Source: Gammaproteobacteria bacterium 54_18_T64
Lineage (GTDB): Bacteria; Pseudomonadota; Gammaproteobacteria; Pseudomonadales; Porticoccaceae
Direction of reading: 5' to 3'
DNA length: 64,000 nucleotides
Assembly: GCA_002162825.1 (NCBI GenBank)
Contig: MAAU01000009.1
Coordinates: 1 to 64,000, forward strand
The stretch's first letter is position 1; each line of letters starts with the position of its first letter. This document shows positions 40,780 to 50,922 of the stretch, one piece after another. Both the position numbers and the translations under genes were made by a program. The notes under the pieces were generated by a model that had not been told where the DNA came from, did not search any database, and saw only the letters and a list, made by a program, of their open reading frames with translations.

Positions 40780-40806
40780 TAGTGTGTCTCAACTAATAGA
40801 AGATAT

Positions 40807-41736
40807 TTAACCGTCAATCGGCGACAGCCACTCGGGGTGCTCTTCGTTGCGACCGTGCACCGCATCAAAATAAGCCGTTTGCAGCTCAGCGGTAATCGGC
40901 CCACGCGAGCCACAACCAATCTCGCGATTATCCAGTTCGCGAATCGGCAATACTTCGGCGGCGGTACCGGTGAAGAAGGCCTCGTCGGCGATATAGACTT
41001 CGTCGCGTGTAATACGTTTTTCGCGCACCTCGTAACCGCGCTCCTGGGCCATTTGAATCACACTACCGCGGGTGATGCCGTCAAGGCAGGAGGTCAGCTC
41101 CGGGGTGTAGAGAATACCGTCACGCACGATGAAAATATTCTCGCCACTACCCTCGGCGACGTAGCCATCGACATCCAGCAGCAGGGCCTCGTCGTAGCCG
41201 TTCTGCAGGGCCTCGCGCAGCGCCATCATCGAATTCATGTAGTTGCCGTTCGCCTTGGCCTTGCACATGGTGATATTGACGTGGTGGCGGGTATAGGAAG
41301 AGGTATGAATGCGTATGCCCTGCTCGAGGGATTCCGGACTCATATACGAGGGCCATTCCCAGGAGGCGATAATGACGTGGGTCGACAAACCATCGGCGCG
41401 CAGGCCCATGGCCTCGGAACCGAGGAAAGCCATGGGGCGCAGATAGGCCTCTTCGAGATTGTTGGCCTTCACCACATCGAGCTGGGCCTGATTCAGAGTA
41501 TCCTGATCAAAGGGCATGTCCATGCCGACAATTTTTGCCGAGTTATGCAGGCGCTTGGTGTGCTCTTTCAGGCGAAAAATCGCCGTGCCCTTGTTCTCGG
41601 TATTGTAAGCGCGCACGCCTTCAAACACGCCCATGCCGTAGTGCAGGGTATGGGTCAGCACGTGCACCTTGGCATCGCGCCAGGGCACCATCTCACCATC
41701 AAACCAAATAAAACCATCGCGATCTGCAAACGACAT
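40807..41736 (-). CDS. ilvE: Branched-chain amino acid aminotransferase
   Basis: DGFIWFDGEMVPWRDAKVHVLTHTLHYGMGVFEGVRAY, EGSGENIFIVRDG, FFTGTAAEVLPIREL. Confidence 0.97.
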   Translation of the reverse strand: MSFADRDGFIWFDGEMVPWRDAKVHVLTHTLHYGMGVFEGVRAYNTENKGTAIFRLKEHTKRLHNSAKIVGMDMPFDQDTLNQAQLDVVKANNLEEAYLRPMAFLGSEAMGLRADGLSTHVIIASWEWPSYMSPESLEQGIRIHTSSYTRHHVNITMCKAKANGNYMNSMMALREALQNGYDEALLLDVDGYVAEGSGENIFIVRDGILYTPELTSCLDGITRGSVIQMAQERGYEVREKRITRDEVYIADEAFFTGTAAEVLPIRELDNREIGCGSRGPITAELQTAYFDAVHGRNEEHPEWLSPIDG

Positions 41737-41748
41737 CGAACTACTCCT

Positions 41749-44637
41749 CTACGCTAACTCATTCTTATCAAATAACCGCGCCCAAATAGCGGCGACGGCC
41801 TGACGGTGAGTATCAAATTCCCCCGTCCGTATCACACCCGACAACTGCTGTAGCTGCAGACCGTGGCCCGCAGAGCGATAGGCAATATAGGCCTGGATCA
41901 ATCGCTCACCTTCCTCTGTCGAGAAAAAGCCAGCGGCCACCAGGTCACCCAGAATGCGGATGTTATCTTGCCAATGAGCAACAGCGAGTACGGAATTGGA
42001 CTGGGCTAAAACCGCGAATTGAACCATAAATTCAATGTCGACGATACCTCCCCTATCCTGTTTAAGATTGAACTCACCCTCGGCTCGAGTACCGGCACCG
42101 GAGCCGAGGTGGTCAAACATTTTATTGCGCATGGCGCCAACCTCTTCACGTAAGGTCTTGAGGTCGCGATCCCGCTGCAGTAACTGCCTGCGCAGAGCCT
42201 CAAACTGCTCCGCCAGATGCCGGTCTCCGACAATGGCTCGAGCTCGCACCAGCGCTTGCTGTTCCCAGGTCCAGGCGCTTTCACGCTGATATTTTTCAAA
42301 GGCACTCAGAGAGCACACCAACAGTCCCGAGTTGCCCGAAGGGCGCAGGCGCATGTCTGTTTCGTAGAGCACACCAGAGGCCATGCGCGTACCGAGAATG
42401 TGCAATATGCGCTGCCCCAGACGGGCGAAAAAGGTTTCGTTATCGACGCTGCGTTGCCCGTCGGTATTTAAACCCTGGGTGGCGTTGTGGATAAACACCA
42501 TATCCAGATCCGAACCGTGGCCCAGCTCAATGCCACCCAACTTGCCATAACCGACGATCAGCAGGCCGGGAGTTTGCCCATCGGCATTACAGGGCAGGCC
42601 GTAACGGCTGCTTATATCGCGCCAGGCGATGGCCAGCACCTGCTCCAGTATCACCTCGGCCAGCCAAGTCAAATAATCGCTGACACGCATCAACGGCAAC
42701 AAGCCCATCACTTCACAGGCGGCGACGCGCAGGCCATGGGCGAGGCGAAAATAGCGCAGGGTTTCCATCTGCGCCTCCAGATCGTCATCGGGAATCCGCA
42801 GCAACAACTGCCGCAGCTCGTCGGCCAGCTGTCCTCGATCGGGGGGCGTATAAAGACTTCTGGCGTCGAGCAGCTCATCGAGCAGGGCCGGATTGCTGGC
42901 CAGGCTTTCGGCGATCCACGGGCTGGCGGCACAGAGTTTGACCAATTGCTCCAGCGCTGCCGGGCTCTCTATTAACAACACCAGGTAGGCGCTACGTCGA
43001 ACGACCGCCTCTACCAATACCACCGTCCGCTGCAGGGTCTGGGTACTATTTTCCCGTTGCGCACAGCGCTTAATCAATAGAGGCAATAGCCCATCGAAAC
43101 GGGCATATGTGTCCGCCGGCATGGCTTGTACGGCAGAACTTGCCACCAAATCCTGTAGGGTTTGCCCCGCCAGCTCGACTTCGTCATAGCCGAGTTCGGC
43201 CAGGCGCTCAAGCGTCTGCTCTGGCTCATCAAGCTGCCAGCCCTCTACCCCCTCACCATCACTGGCGTCGTCGGCATCTTCGGTAAAACCGTTAAACATA
43301 CTGCTGACGAAGTCGCGATGCCCATCCAGTTCGCGCATAAAGAGGGGCCAATCAAGACACCCCATCATCGTCGCGATACGCAGCTGCCCCACCTCGTCAT
43401 CGGGTAAGAGCTGACTTTGCTGATCTCGCCAGCCCTGAATCAGGTGCTCCACATCGCGCAGGAAGCAGTAGCCTTGCCACAGCTGGCCAGCACTGCCATC
43501 CGGCAACAACTTTTCTGCGTCGATCAAACTCAAGACCTGGCGCAGACTTTGGTTTTGAAAACGCAGGTCGCGACCGCCACGTATTAACTGGAAGGCCTGG
43601 GCGGTAAATTCAATCTCGCGAATACCACCGGGGCCGAGTTTAATATCGCTGCCCAGGCCACGGCGCAGCACCTCGCGTGTGATCATCGTCTTCATATCGC
43701 GCAGTGCCTGGATAGCACCAAAATCGATATAACGGCGATAGGTGAAGGGTCGTAGTATGGCCATTATCTCGGCCTGTGCTGCAGCATCGCCGGTAATGGC
43801 CCGGCACTTGATCATCGCGTAGCGCTCCCAATCCCGCCCCTGAGCCTGGTAGTAGTCTTCCATGGCCGTAAAATTCAACACCAACGTGCCGCTTTCGCCA
43901 TAGGGTCGCAGGCGCATATCGACGCGAAATACAAAGCCATCGACGGTTTTATTATCCAGGGCCTGTATCAGCTTCTGGGCGAGGCGAATAAAAAACTCCT
44001 GATTGCTGCACTGGCTGCGACCACCCTCGGTATCACCGGCCTCGGGGTAGGTAAAAATCAGGTCAATGTCGGACGAGACATTCAGCTCGCCGGCACCCAA
44101 CTTGCCCATGCCCAGCACAATCAGCTCCTGAGGCTGCCCACTCTCGGCACCCAACGGCGTACCCCAGCGCTCGGCCAGCAGCCCATAGAGAAAGTCCAGC
44201 GCCGACTTGATCGCGACATCGGCCAGCCAGGACATATCCCCGGTGGTTTCCATGGTGTCGGCCAAACGCGTCAGGTCGCGCCAAATAATGCGCAGCATCT
44301 GGCTGCGGCGAAAATTTCTCAGACCGCTGTGTAATAAGGCCTCGCTAGCAAACGCTTGTAACTCGGCGGGTACGCCCTCATCACTGCGCGAAGCCAGCAA
44401 GTCACCACTCTCAACCAGATTGCGCAATAGTTCGGGAAACTGGATACAGGTGAGCGCGACAAATTCACTGCCCGCCCACACCCAGCGCAACTGCCCGGCA
44501 AAGGTTTCATCTAGCAGCTGCCGATCCAGCCAGAGCCGATCTTCGGCCGAGGCCTGTTCGTGAAAGCGTTCGAGATGAGTATCGACACTCGCCTGCAGAG
44601 CATCCGGTAGCTGCAAATTTTTCATCGATCGCTCCAT
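41749..44637 (-). CDS. glnE: Bifunctional glutamine-synthetase adenylyltransferase / deadenylylase
   Basis: Two nucleotidyltransferase domains (ELNVSSDIDLIFTYPE; ELGHGSDLDMVFIHN), GPGGIREIEFTAQ, RGGIVDIEFMVQ. Confidence 0.98.
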   Translation of the reverse strand: MERSMKNLQLPDALQASVDTHLERFHEQASAEDRLWLDRQLLDETFAGQLRWVWAGSEFVALTCIQFPELLRNLVESGDLLASRSDEGVPAELQAFASEALLHSGLRNFRRSQMLRIIWRDLTRLADTMETTGDMSWLADVAIKSALDFLYGLLAERWGTPLGAESGQPQELIVLGMGKLGAGELNVSSDIDLIFTYPEAGDTEGGRSQCSNQEFFIRLAQKLIQALDNKTVDGFVFRVDMRLRPYGESGTLVLNFTAMEDYYQAQGRDWERYAMIKCRAITGDAAAQAEIMAILRPFTYRRYIDFGAIQALRDMKTMITREVLRRGLGSDIKLGPGGIREIEFTAQAFQLIRGGRDLRFQNQSLRQVLSLIDAEKLLPDGSAGQLWQGYCFLRDVEHLIQGWRDQQSQLLPDDEVGQLRIATMMGCLDWPLFMRELDGHRDFVSSMFNGFTEDADDASDGEGVEGWQLDEPEQTLERLAELGYDEVELAGQTLQDLVASSAVQAMPADTYARFDGLLPLLIKRCAQRENSTQTLQRTVVLVEAVVRRSAYLVLLIESPAALEQLVKLCAASPWIAESLASNPALLDELLDARSLYTPPDRGQLADELRQLLLRIPDDDLEAQMETLRYFRLAHGLRVAACEVMGLLPLMRVSDYLTWLAEVILEQVLAIAWRDISSRYGLPCNADGQTPGLLIVGYGKLGGIELGHGSDLDMVFIHNATQGLNTDGQRSVDNETFFARLGQRILHILGTRMASGVLYETDMRLRPSGNSGLLVCSLSAFEKYQRESAWTWEQQALVRARAIVGDRHLAEQFEALRRQLLQRDRDLKTLREEVGAMRNKMFDHLGSGAGTRAEGEFNLKQDRGGIVDIEFMVQFAVLAQSNSVLAVAHWQDNIRILGDLVAAGFFSTEEGERLIQAYIAYRSAGHGLQLQQLSGVIRTGEFDTHRQAVAAIWARLFDKNELA

Positions 44638-44806
44638 TCAACTATCCACTTAGCATCTTCAATGCGCTCTACGATGATGTAAGACCAAGGCAAGCTGTGC
44701 ATTGCCCCAAGACAGGCAGATTGCATTTTTACCCCGTGGGCTTACACTTCTTCAAGCACTCTATTGTGCAAACCATGATTCCGTACTCGAGGTCGCCGAG
44801 CAAGCC

Positions 44807-45934
44807 ATGAATTTTCTCTCCATGCTAGAGGCGCTGATTGCCAGCAACTCCATTAGCAGCGTCAATGCCGATGTTGACCAGGGCAACCGCGGGGTGATCG
44901 ACATTCTCGCCACCTGGCTCGACGATCTCGGCTTTGCCACCGAGGTCATGCCCCTGGCAGATCCCCGCAAAGCCAATCTTATCGCCACCCTCGGCACTGG
45001 CCCCGGCGGGCTGGTGCTGGCCGGTCACACCGACACCGTACCCTGCGATGAAGGCCTTTGGCGGCAATCGCCCTTTAAACTGACCGAGCGCGACAATCGG
45101 CTCTACGGTCTTGGTGTTTGCGATATGAAGGGCTTCTTCCCCCTGGCGATTGAAGCGACAAAGTCCTTTCTCGACAAGCCGCTGCAACAACCCTTAATTA
45201 TTCTCGCCACCGCCGATGAAGAGTCATCAATGGCGGGTGCGCGAGCACTGGTAGCCGCCGGCAAGCCCAGGGCCCGCGCCGCCTTAATCGGCGAGCCCAC
45301 CGGCATGAGGCCCATCGCCATGCACAAGGGCATCATGATTGAACGGCTACTAATACAAGGCAAATCCGGCCACTCCAGCAACCCCGCTCTGGGCAACAAC
45401 GCCCTGCACACCATGCACGATGCCCTCGGCGTATTGCGCGCCCTGCAGGGTGAGTTAAAAGCCAATTATCACAACCCCCTCTTCGCCATCGACCACCCCA
45501 CTCTCAACCTCGGCTGTATTCACGGCGGCGACAACCCCAACCGCATTTGTGGCCACAGCGAGCTCGGCTTTGAAATACGCCCCCTGCCGGGCATGAACAT
45601 TGGTGAATTGCAGGGCCTGCTCGAACAACGCCTACTCGGCCTCGGCGCAGCGGAGGGCACACAAGTCAGCCTGCAACACTTTGGCGTGCCCGCCTTTGCC
45701 GCCGACGAAGATTCCGAACTGGTCGCTCTCTGTGAAAAACTCACCGGCCACAGCAAGGAAAGCGTCGCCTTCGCCACTGAGGCGCCCTACTTACATCAAT
45801 TGGGAATGGATGCCATGGTGCTCGGCCCCGGTGATATCGACCAGGCCCATCAGCCCGATGAATATCTCGCCACCGAGCGCATCGAGCCGATGCTTAAACT
45901 ACTTGAAGAACTTATTGCCTATTACTGCCTATAG
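44807..45934 (+). CDS. argE: Acetylornithine deacetylase (M20 family); start set at MNFLSMLEALI
   Basis: LVLAGHTDTVPCDEG, YGLGVCDMKGFFPLA, ATADEESSMAGARAL, PGDIDQAHQPDEYL. Confidence 0.95.
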   Translation: MNFLSMLEALIASNSISSVNADVDQGNRGVIDILATWLDDLGFATEVMPLADPRKANLIATLGTGPGGLVLAGHTDTVPCDEGLWRQSPFKLTERDNRLYGLGVCDMKGFFPLAIEATKSFLDKPLQQPLIILATADEESSMAGARALVAAGKPRARAALIGEPTGMRPIAMHKGIMIERLLIQGKSGHSSNPALGNNALHTMHDALGVLRALQGELKANYHNPLFAIDHPTLNLGCIHGGDNPNRICGHSELGFEIRPLPGMNIGELQGLLEQRLLGLGAAEGTQVSLQHFGVPAFAADEDSELVALCEKLTGHSKESVAFATEAPYLHQLGMDAMVLGPGDIDQAHQPDEYLATERIEPMLKLLEELIAYYCL

Positions 45935-46109
45935 ATGAGCCCCGTAAAATAACCGCACTCTAGCCCGCTGAAAAACAACATTTTACGACGGACAACAAAG
46001 CCAGGAGCTAGCTGCGACCCATAAAATAGCAAACGCCTACCGCCAACGCCCAGGTCCTGACTAACAACCCAAATCAGGAGGGTGAAACTTGCCAAATTAA
46101 AGGCTTTTT

Positions 46110-47546
46110 ATGCGAGACCAAAAACTACGCTTTATAACGCTACTTACAGCCCTGTTAATATTCAGTTTTTTATTTATCAGCCTGGTCAGCTATTTCAATG
46201 CCCATAAATCCATTAGCACACAGATCAAAGAAAACACTCTTCCCCTCACCAGCGACAATATTTATTCAGAAATCCAACGCGACCTGTTAAAGCCAATATT
46301 AATCTCCTCCATGATGGCTAAAGATACCTTTGTTCGAGACTGGATTATCAACGGCGAAGATAGCCAGGAAGACATCATTCATTATTTACAAGAAATCAAA
46401 AAAAGTTACGGCGCCATAACCAGCTTCTTTATCTCTGAAAAAACGAGAATCTATTACCACCCCAGTGGAGTACTAAAGAAAGTCGACCAATCCGACGTAC
46501 AAGACAAATGGTATTTCCTCTCCCGAGACCTACCTAGCAGTTATGAAATCAACGTTGACATCGATACCGCCGACAAATCTAGCCTCACTATTTTCATCAA
46601 CCATAAGGTCTTTGATTATACGGGAGAATATATTGGCATAATCGGTGTTGGCCTATCTGTCGACAGTACTCAAACACTCATTGAAAGCTATAAACAGCGC
46701 TACGGCCGTCAGGTGTTTTTTGTCGACAGGGAGGGAGACGTGGTACTGCACGGATCTTCCTACAATGGCGTCAACAATATTAAGAAAGCTGAGGGGCTAT
46801 CGACCTCGGCAAGAAAAATTCTTAGCTCTAGAAAAAGCACCGTAGCTTTCAAAACAAATAACAAAAACACCTATTTAGATAGTCGCTTCATACCAGAATT
46901 CAATTGGCACCTGATTGTAACTCAACAGGAAAATGAGGCCGAACTGAAAATTCAAAATATATTGATAAGCAATCTAACATTTAGCCTGATAGCATCTATT
47001 GTCATTATATTTTTAGTCAATATTATTATTTCTAGCTATCAAAAAAAGCTAGAGACCCTGGCGACGACCGACAAGCTAACGGGCACTTCCAATCGTCAGA
47101 TATTCGACGCTCTCTTCAAGCAAGCCCACGGCCATTCCAAACGCAATAAGCTACAACTTTCCGCAATAATGATTGACGTGGATTATTTCAAAAAAATTAA
47201 TGACAGTCACGGTCACCCAGCAGGTGACAAGGTGCTACAAGCCTTAGCTGAGGTCTTGAAAAACAGCATTAGAGAGTCCGACAGTCTATTTCGCTGGGGA
47301 GGCGAGGAGTTCCTTATTCTCTTACCGGATAGCAATGTAAAAACTGCCCGCAGGTTCGCCGAAAAAATTCGCTTAAAGGTGGCAGAAATGATTTTCACAC
47401 TGCCCCCCCAATCCCTGCCTGTCACCGTCAGCGCCGGGGTGGCCAGCATAGGCGACACAGATACTGCCGACGACTTAATCTCTCGAGCTGACAAGGCCCT
47501 ATATAGTGCAAAGGAAAACGGCCGCAATCGAGTAGAGCAAGCGTAA
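46110..47546 (+). CDS. Membrane diguanylate cyclase with Cache-like periplasmic sensor domain
   Basis: N-terminal TM, extracytoplasmic domain, second TM, GGDEF domain with GGEEF active site and RESD I-site. Confidence 0.93.
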   Translation: MRDQKLRFITLLTALLIFSFLFISLVSYFNAHKSISTQIKENTLPLTSDNIYSEIQRDLLKPILISSMMAKDTFVRDWIINGEDSQEDIIHYLQEIKKSYGAITSFFISEKTRIYYHPSGVLKKVDQSDVQDKWYFLSRDLPSSYEINVDIDTADKSSLTIFINHKVFDYTGEYIGIIGVGLSVDSTQTLIESYKQRYGRQVFFVDREGDVVLHGSSYNGVNNIKKAEGLSTSARKILSSRKSTVAFKTNNKNTYLDSRFIPEFNWHLIVTQQENEAELKIQNILISNLTFSLIASIVIIFLVNIIISSYQKKLETLATTDKLTGTSNRQIFDALFKQAHGHSKRNKLQLSAIMIDVDYFKKINDSHGHPAGDKVLQALAEVLKNSIRESDSLFRWGGEEFLILLPDSNVKTARRFAEKIRLKVAEMIFTLPPQSLPVTVSAGVASIGDTDTADDLISRADKALYSAKENGRNRVEQA

Positions 47547-47844
47547 ACCTGCTGCAGGAAGTCAAAATCAAACTCTATTCACCATGACCCCTGCATTAGA
47601 GTGAGCTATTGAAACAGGGCCGATCAACACACATCTGTGATCCGGCATATTGCGCCACCACAAACCCAGCACACGAGACAATCTAGCCCGGACGGAATCG
47701 CGATACTCTGAGGCAGGCTAGCTAAATTTTCCGCTCCTTTTTTCAAGGACTTCCAGCGTCAGCACCTACTGTTTCTAGTATCTACAGTCGCACTTGTTAT
47801 ACTCAAGCATAAGCTGCTGCTAGCGATGCGTAAAAACCCAGACC

Positions 47845-49152
47845 ATGACCGACTACGTAAAATTTTTTCGTGAAACCTCGCCCTATATTAATCGACATAG
47901 AGGTAAGACCTTCGTTATCGCCCTGCCCGGCGAGGCCATTTGCCACTCGAACTTTACCCATATTATTCACGATATTGCCCTCCTCAACTCACTCGGCATG
48001 CGCATTGTTTTAGTACACGGCGCCCGCCCGCAACTTGAGCAGCGCCTCGCGCAGCAGCAGTTAACACTCAGCTATGAGGGCCACACTCCCATTACTGACA
48101 ATCTGGCCATGGAGTGTGTCAAAGATGCCCTGGGCAGTGCGCGTATTTGCATCGAGTCACTACTGTCAATGGGGCTCGCCAACTCCCCCATGCACGGGGC
48201 GCGCATTCGCGTTGTCAGTGGTAATTTTATTACCGCCAAGCCCCTGGGTATTCGCGCTGGTGTCGACTTTCAACACAGCGGCGAGGTGCGCAAAATTGAT
48301 CGACCTGGCATCCAAAGTCAGCTCGATGACAGCGCCATTGTACTGCTCTCCTCCATTGGTTATTCGTCAACCGGCGAAGCCTTTAATCTCAGCTTTGAAG
48401 ATGTCGCCACCCAGGCCGCCATTAACCTGGGTGCCGAAAAACTAATTTTTCTCGGTGCCGATACAGGCCTGAAGGACTCCCAGGGCCATTTACTGAAAAG
48501 TATCAACCTTCGCCAGGCCCAACAGCGACTCGAACAGCCGCAAGAACAAGGCTTTTACGGCACGCTACAGGGGGCCTACCAGGCCTGCCTCAATGGTGTG
48601 CCGCGCAGCCATTTAATCAGCTATTGCACCGATGGCGCCCTGCTAGGCGAGCTATTTACCCGCGATGGTACCGGCACGCTGGTACTGCAACACAGCGAGG
48701 AAGTAATACGCCAGGCCAGCATCGACGACATCACCGGCATACTCGAGTTAATCAGCCCTATGGAGGAGCAAGGCGTACTGGTAAAGCGCTCTCGGGAATT
48801 ACTCGAAACGGAAATCTCCCGCTTCTATGTGATCGCCCACCCCGAGGGCATGCTCATTGCCTGCGCAGCCGTCTACCCCTTTGATGACGGTAAAGCGGCC
48901 GAGCTGGCCTGCGTGGTCACTCACCCCGATTTTCACAACCGAGGTCTCGCCACGCGTTTGCTTGAACACTTGCAAGACAAAGCCAAAAATGAATTTCAGC
49001 TGGACGCATTATTTGTACTGACCACACAGGCCGCCCACTGGTTTCAGGAAAACGGTTTTGTCGCCACCAGCCTCGAACAATTACCACTTCAGAAAGCCAA
49101 ACTCTATAACTACCAGCGCAAATCCAAGATTTTTTATAAGCACCTGACTTAG
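47845..49152 (+). CDS. argA: Amino-acid N-acetyltransferase (N-acetylglutamate synthase)
   Basis: FVKFFRETSPYINRHRGKTFVI-type N-terminus, VLVHGARPQ, C-terminal GNAT domain (CVVTHPDFHNRGLATRLLEHL). Confidence 0.97.
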   Translation: MTDYVKFFRETSPYINRHRGKTFVIALPGEAICHSNFTHIIHDIALLNSLGMRIVLVHGARPQLEQRLAQQQLTLSYEGHTPITDNLAMECVKDALGSARICIESLLSMGLANSPMHGARIRVVSGNFITAKPLGIRAGVDFQHSGEVRKIDRPGIQSQLDDSAIVLLSSIGYSSTGEAFNLSFEDVATQAAINLGAEKLIFLGADTGLKDSQGHLLKSINLRQAQQRLEQPQEQGFYGTLQGAYQACLNGVPRSHLISYCTDGALLGELFTRDGTGTLVLQHSEEVIRQASIDDITGILELISPMEEQGVLVKRSRELLETEISRFYVIAHPEGMLIACAAVYPFDDGKAAELACVVTHPDFHNRGLATRLLEHLQDKAKNEFQLDALFVLTTQAAHWFQENGFVATSLEQLPLQKAKLYNYQRKSKIFYKHLT

Positions 49153-49305
49153 AAGCAATACACCTCACAGGGTGACTGTGATCAACTCGCCAGATTGACA
49201 AGCCTGGCAGGTCTTGATCTGTAAAAATCATGGCAATATTGCTACAAATAGGGATTGCCCAAATTACAGGGGCCAACTCTTTGTAAAGTATTGCAGGAAA
49301 GATCG

Positions 49306-50709
49306 ATGTTAAAATTTTTGCGGCGCAAACAACCGGTACTGGCCCCTAGCCCCGCCCCAATTAAAACAAGAACAACACCCCGACATACGTCGCAAACCGA
49401 CACGCCGCTAAAGGACCGTCTACAGAAGCTCGATGCCGATAGGGGCAACGAGATGATCACCTTGCTCAATATTGGCAGCACCCAAAAACTATCGCCAAAT
49501 GAGCTTCTCTTCAAGGAAGGGACGCCCGCCGATAGAGGATATCTTGTACTCGACGGCCTCATAGAAGAATTCGCCCTGGTCGATGGTGAAAAAATTAAGG
49601 TTGCCAGCTATCCGGAGAAAGCCTGGATCAACTTCGCCAGTTTAGACGCTAGTGTCGAGCGAGAAAGTTCCGCCAGAGCCCAGGAGGCAAGCTCGGTGCT
49701 ACTTATCGATCAACGCCTGCTCAATAGCGTCGATGATGATGTTCTATTATTTATCTATCGCGAATTACACCAGAGCCCCCTTGCCCTACGCGCCAACAAA
49801 GAAAAGGAAATTAACGCCTTCTCCACCTACACCCAGGATCTTATCGACACCTTATTCGATATACACACCAAGGCAAAAGATCGCTCTAAAAACTCGCAGC
49901 TTGCCCAGACCGTTATCCAGAGAATCCCCAAACTTCCCATCGCTACTCTCGGCCTGCTCAATAAACTGCAGGATGATGAGACGTCGACAGATGAGGTTGT
50001 CGAACTGGTAAAAAGTGACCCTTCACTTACTAGCCTGCTACTTAAAACCCTCAATTCGGCCGAATATCACTTTGAAGAAAAGATCTCAAACGTCAATCAC
50101 GCCGTCTCCCTACTTGGCTTTATTGGTGTCTATCAAGTCGTAATGTCGCAAAGCCTGCGTAAAAGTCTGCCCCCAACAAAGGCCTTTCAAGAGGTCTATA
50201 CACGCTCCCTGGAAATATCCCACATCACCTTTGCCATAGCTCAAAGCTCTGGAGTCGGCAGGCCGGCTGAGATGGCGACCATCGGCCTGGTTCACGACCT
50301 CGGCAGCGTTGTGATCGAGCTCTTACGCCAGCAAAACCCCAAGCTAGAAAACTTGATCGATTTTTTTGATGCCGCTGTTATCGGCGGCCAATTAATGCAC
50401 GCCTGGAATCTTCCCGAGAATATCTGGAAGGCTATCGAATATCAGGATTTTCCCGAATTTGCCCCCGCCGATAACATTCCCGATGGCCCCGTCGCCGCCA
50501 TTGCTTTGATCTATGTCGCTCGCCTCTGTCATGAGCGCTTACACAAAGTGCCGGAAGAGCAACTGCCAACGCTCTTCCTCGACGACCATCTGGGCCTTCT
50601 CAACTGGCGCGGCCTATCTCTTGATAACGTCCTCGACGAAAAGGTCATACCCACCTTGCTCAGAAGAGGCAACGCCCTACCGGCCTCCCTGGCCCACTTA
50701 ATCAACTAA
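49306..50709 (+). CDS. Cyclic-nucleotide-binding-like + HDOD domain protein; start set at MLKFLRRKQ
   Basis: N-terminal cupin-like segment (LLFKEGTPADRGYLVLDGLIEEFALVDGEKIKVASY) and HDOD (LNSAEYHFEEKISNVNHAVSLLGF, IGLVHDLGSVVIELL). Confidence 0.85.
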   Translation: MLKFLRRKQPVLAPSPAPIKTRTTPRHTSQTDTPLKDRLQKLDADRGNEMITLLNIGSTQKLSPNELLFKEGTPADRGYLVLDGLIEEFALVDGEKIKVASYPEKAWINFASLDASVERESSARAQEASSVLLIDQRLLNSVDDDVLLFIYRELHQSPLALRANKEKEINAFSTYTQDLIDTLFDIHTKAKDRSKNSQLAQTVIQRIPKLPIATLGLLNKLQDDETSTDEVVELVKSDPSLTSLLLKTLNSAEYHFEEKISNVNHAVSLLGFIGVYQVVMSQSLRKSLPPTKAFQEVYTRSLEISHITFAIAQSSGVGRPAEMATIGLVHDLGSVVIELLRQQNPKLENLIDFFDAAVIGGQLMHAWNLPENIWKAIEYQDFPEFAPADNIPDGPVAAIALIYVARLCHERLHKVPEEQLPTLFLDDHLGLLNWRGLSLDNVLDEKVIPTLLRRGNALPASLAHLIN

Positions 50710-50922
50710 GGCCGCAAACTTACATCCTCCCACCTCTCCATAGCCTCTCGTTTAAAAAGAGCTTTCAGCATGGCTACTCAGGCCTTTATTAACGGGGTTA
50801 CACTGGAGCCACGGTAAGAGGTGTATCGCGATAAAATCCTCGACACATAGAACCTCGCTCCACCTCGGCTGTCTTAACCCGCCACTGCCATCACCCCAAG
50901 CGCCCAAGATGAGACACAAAAA

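Noticed and set aside
40837-41757. Plus-strand ORF (306 aa) fully antisense to ilvE
   Set aside because: ilvE is unambiguous on the minus strand; the antisense frame shows His/Gly/Val bias and no motif.
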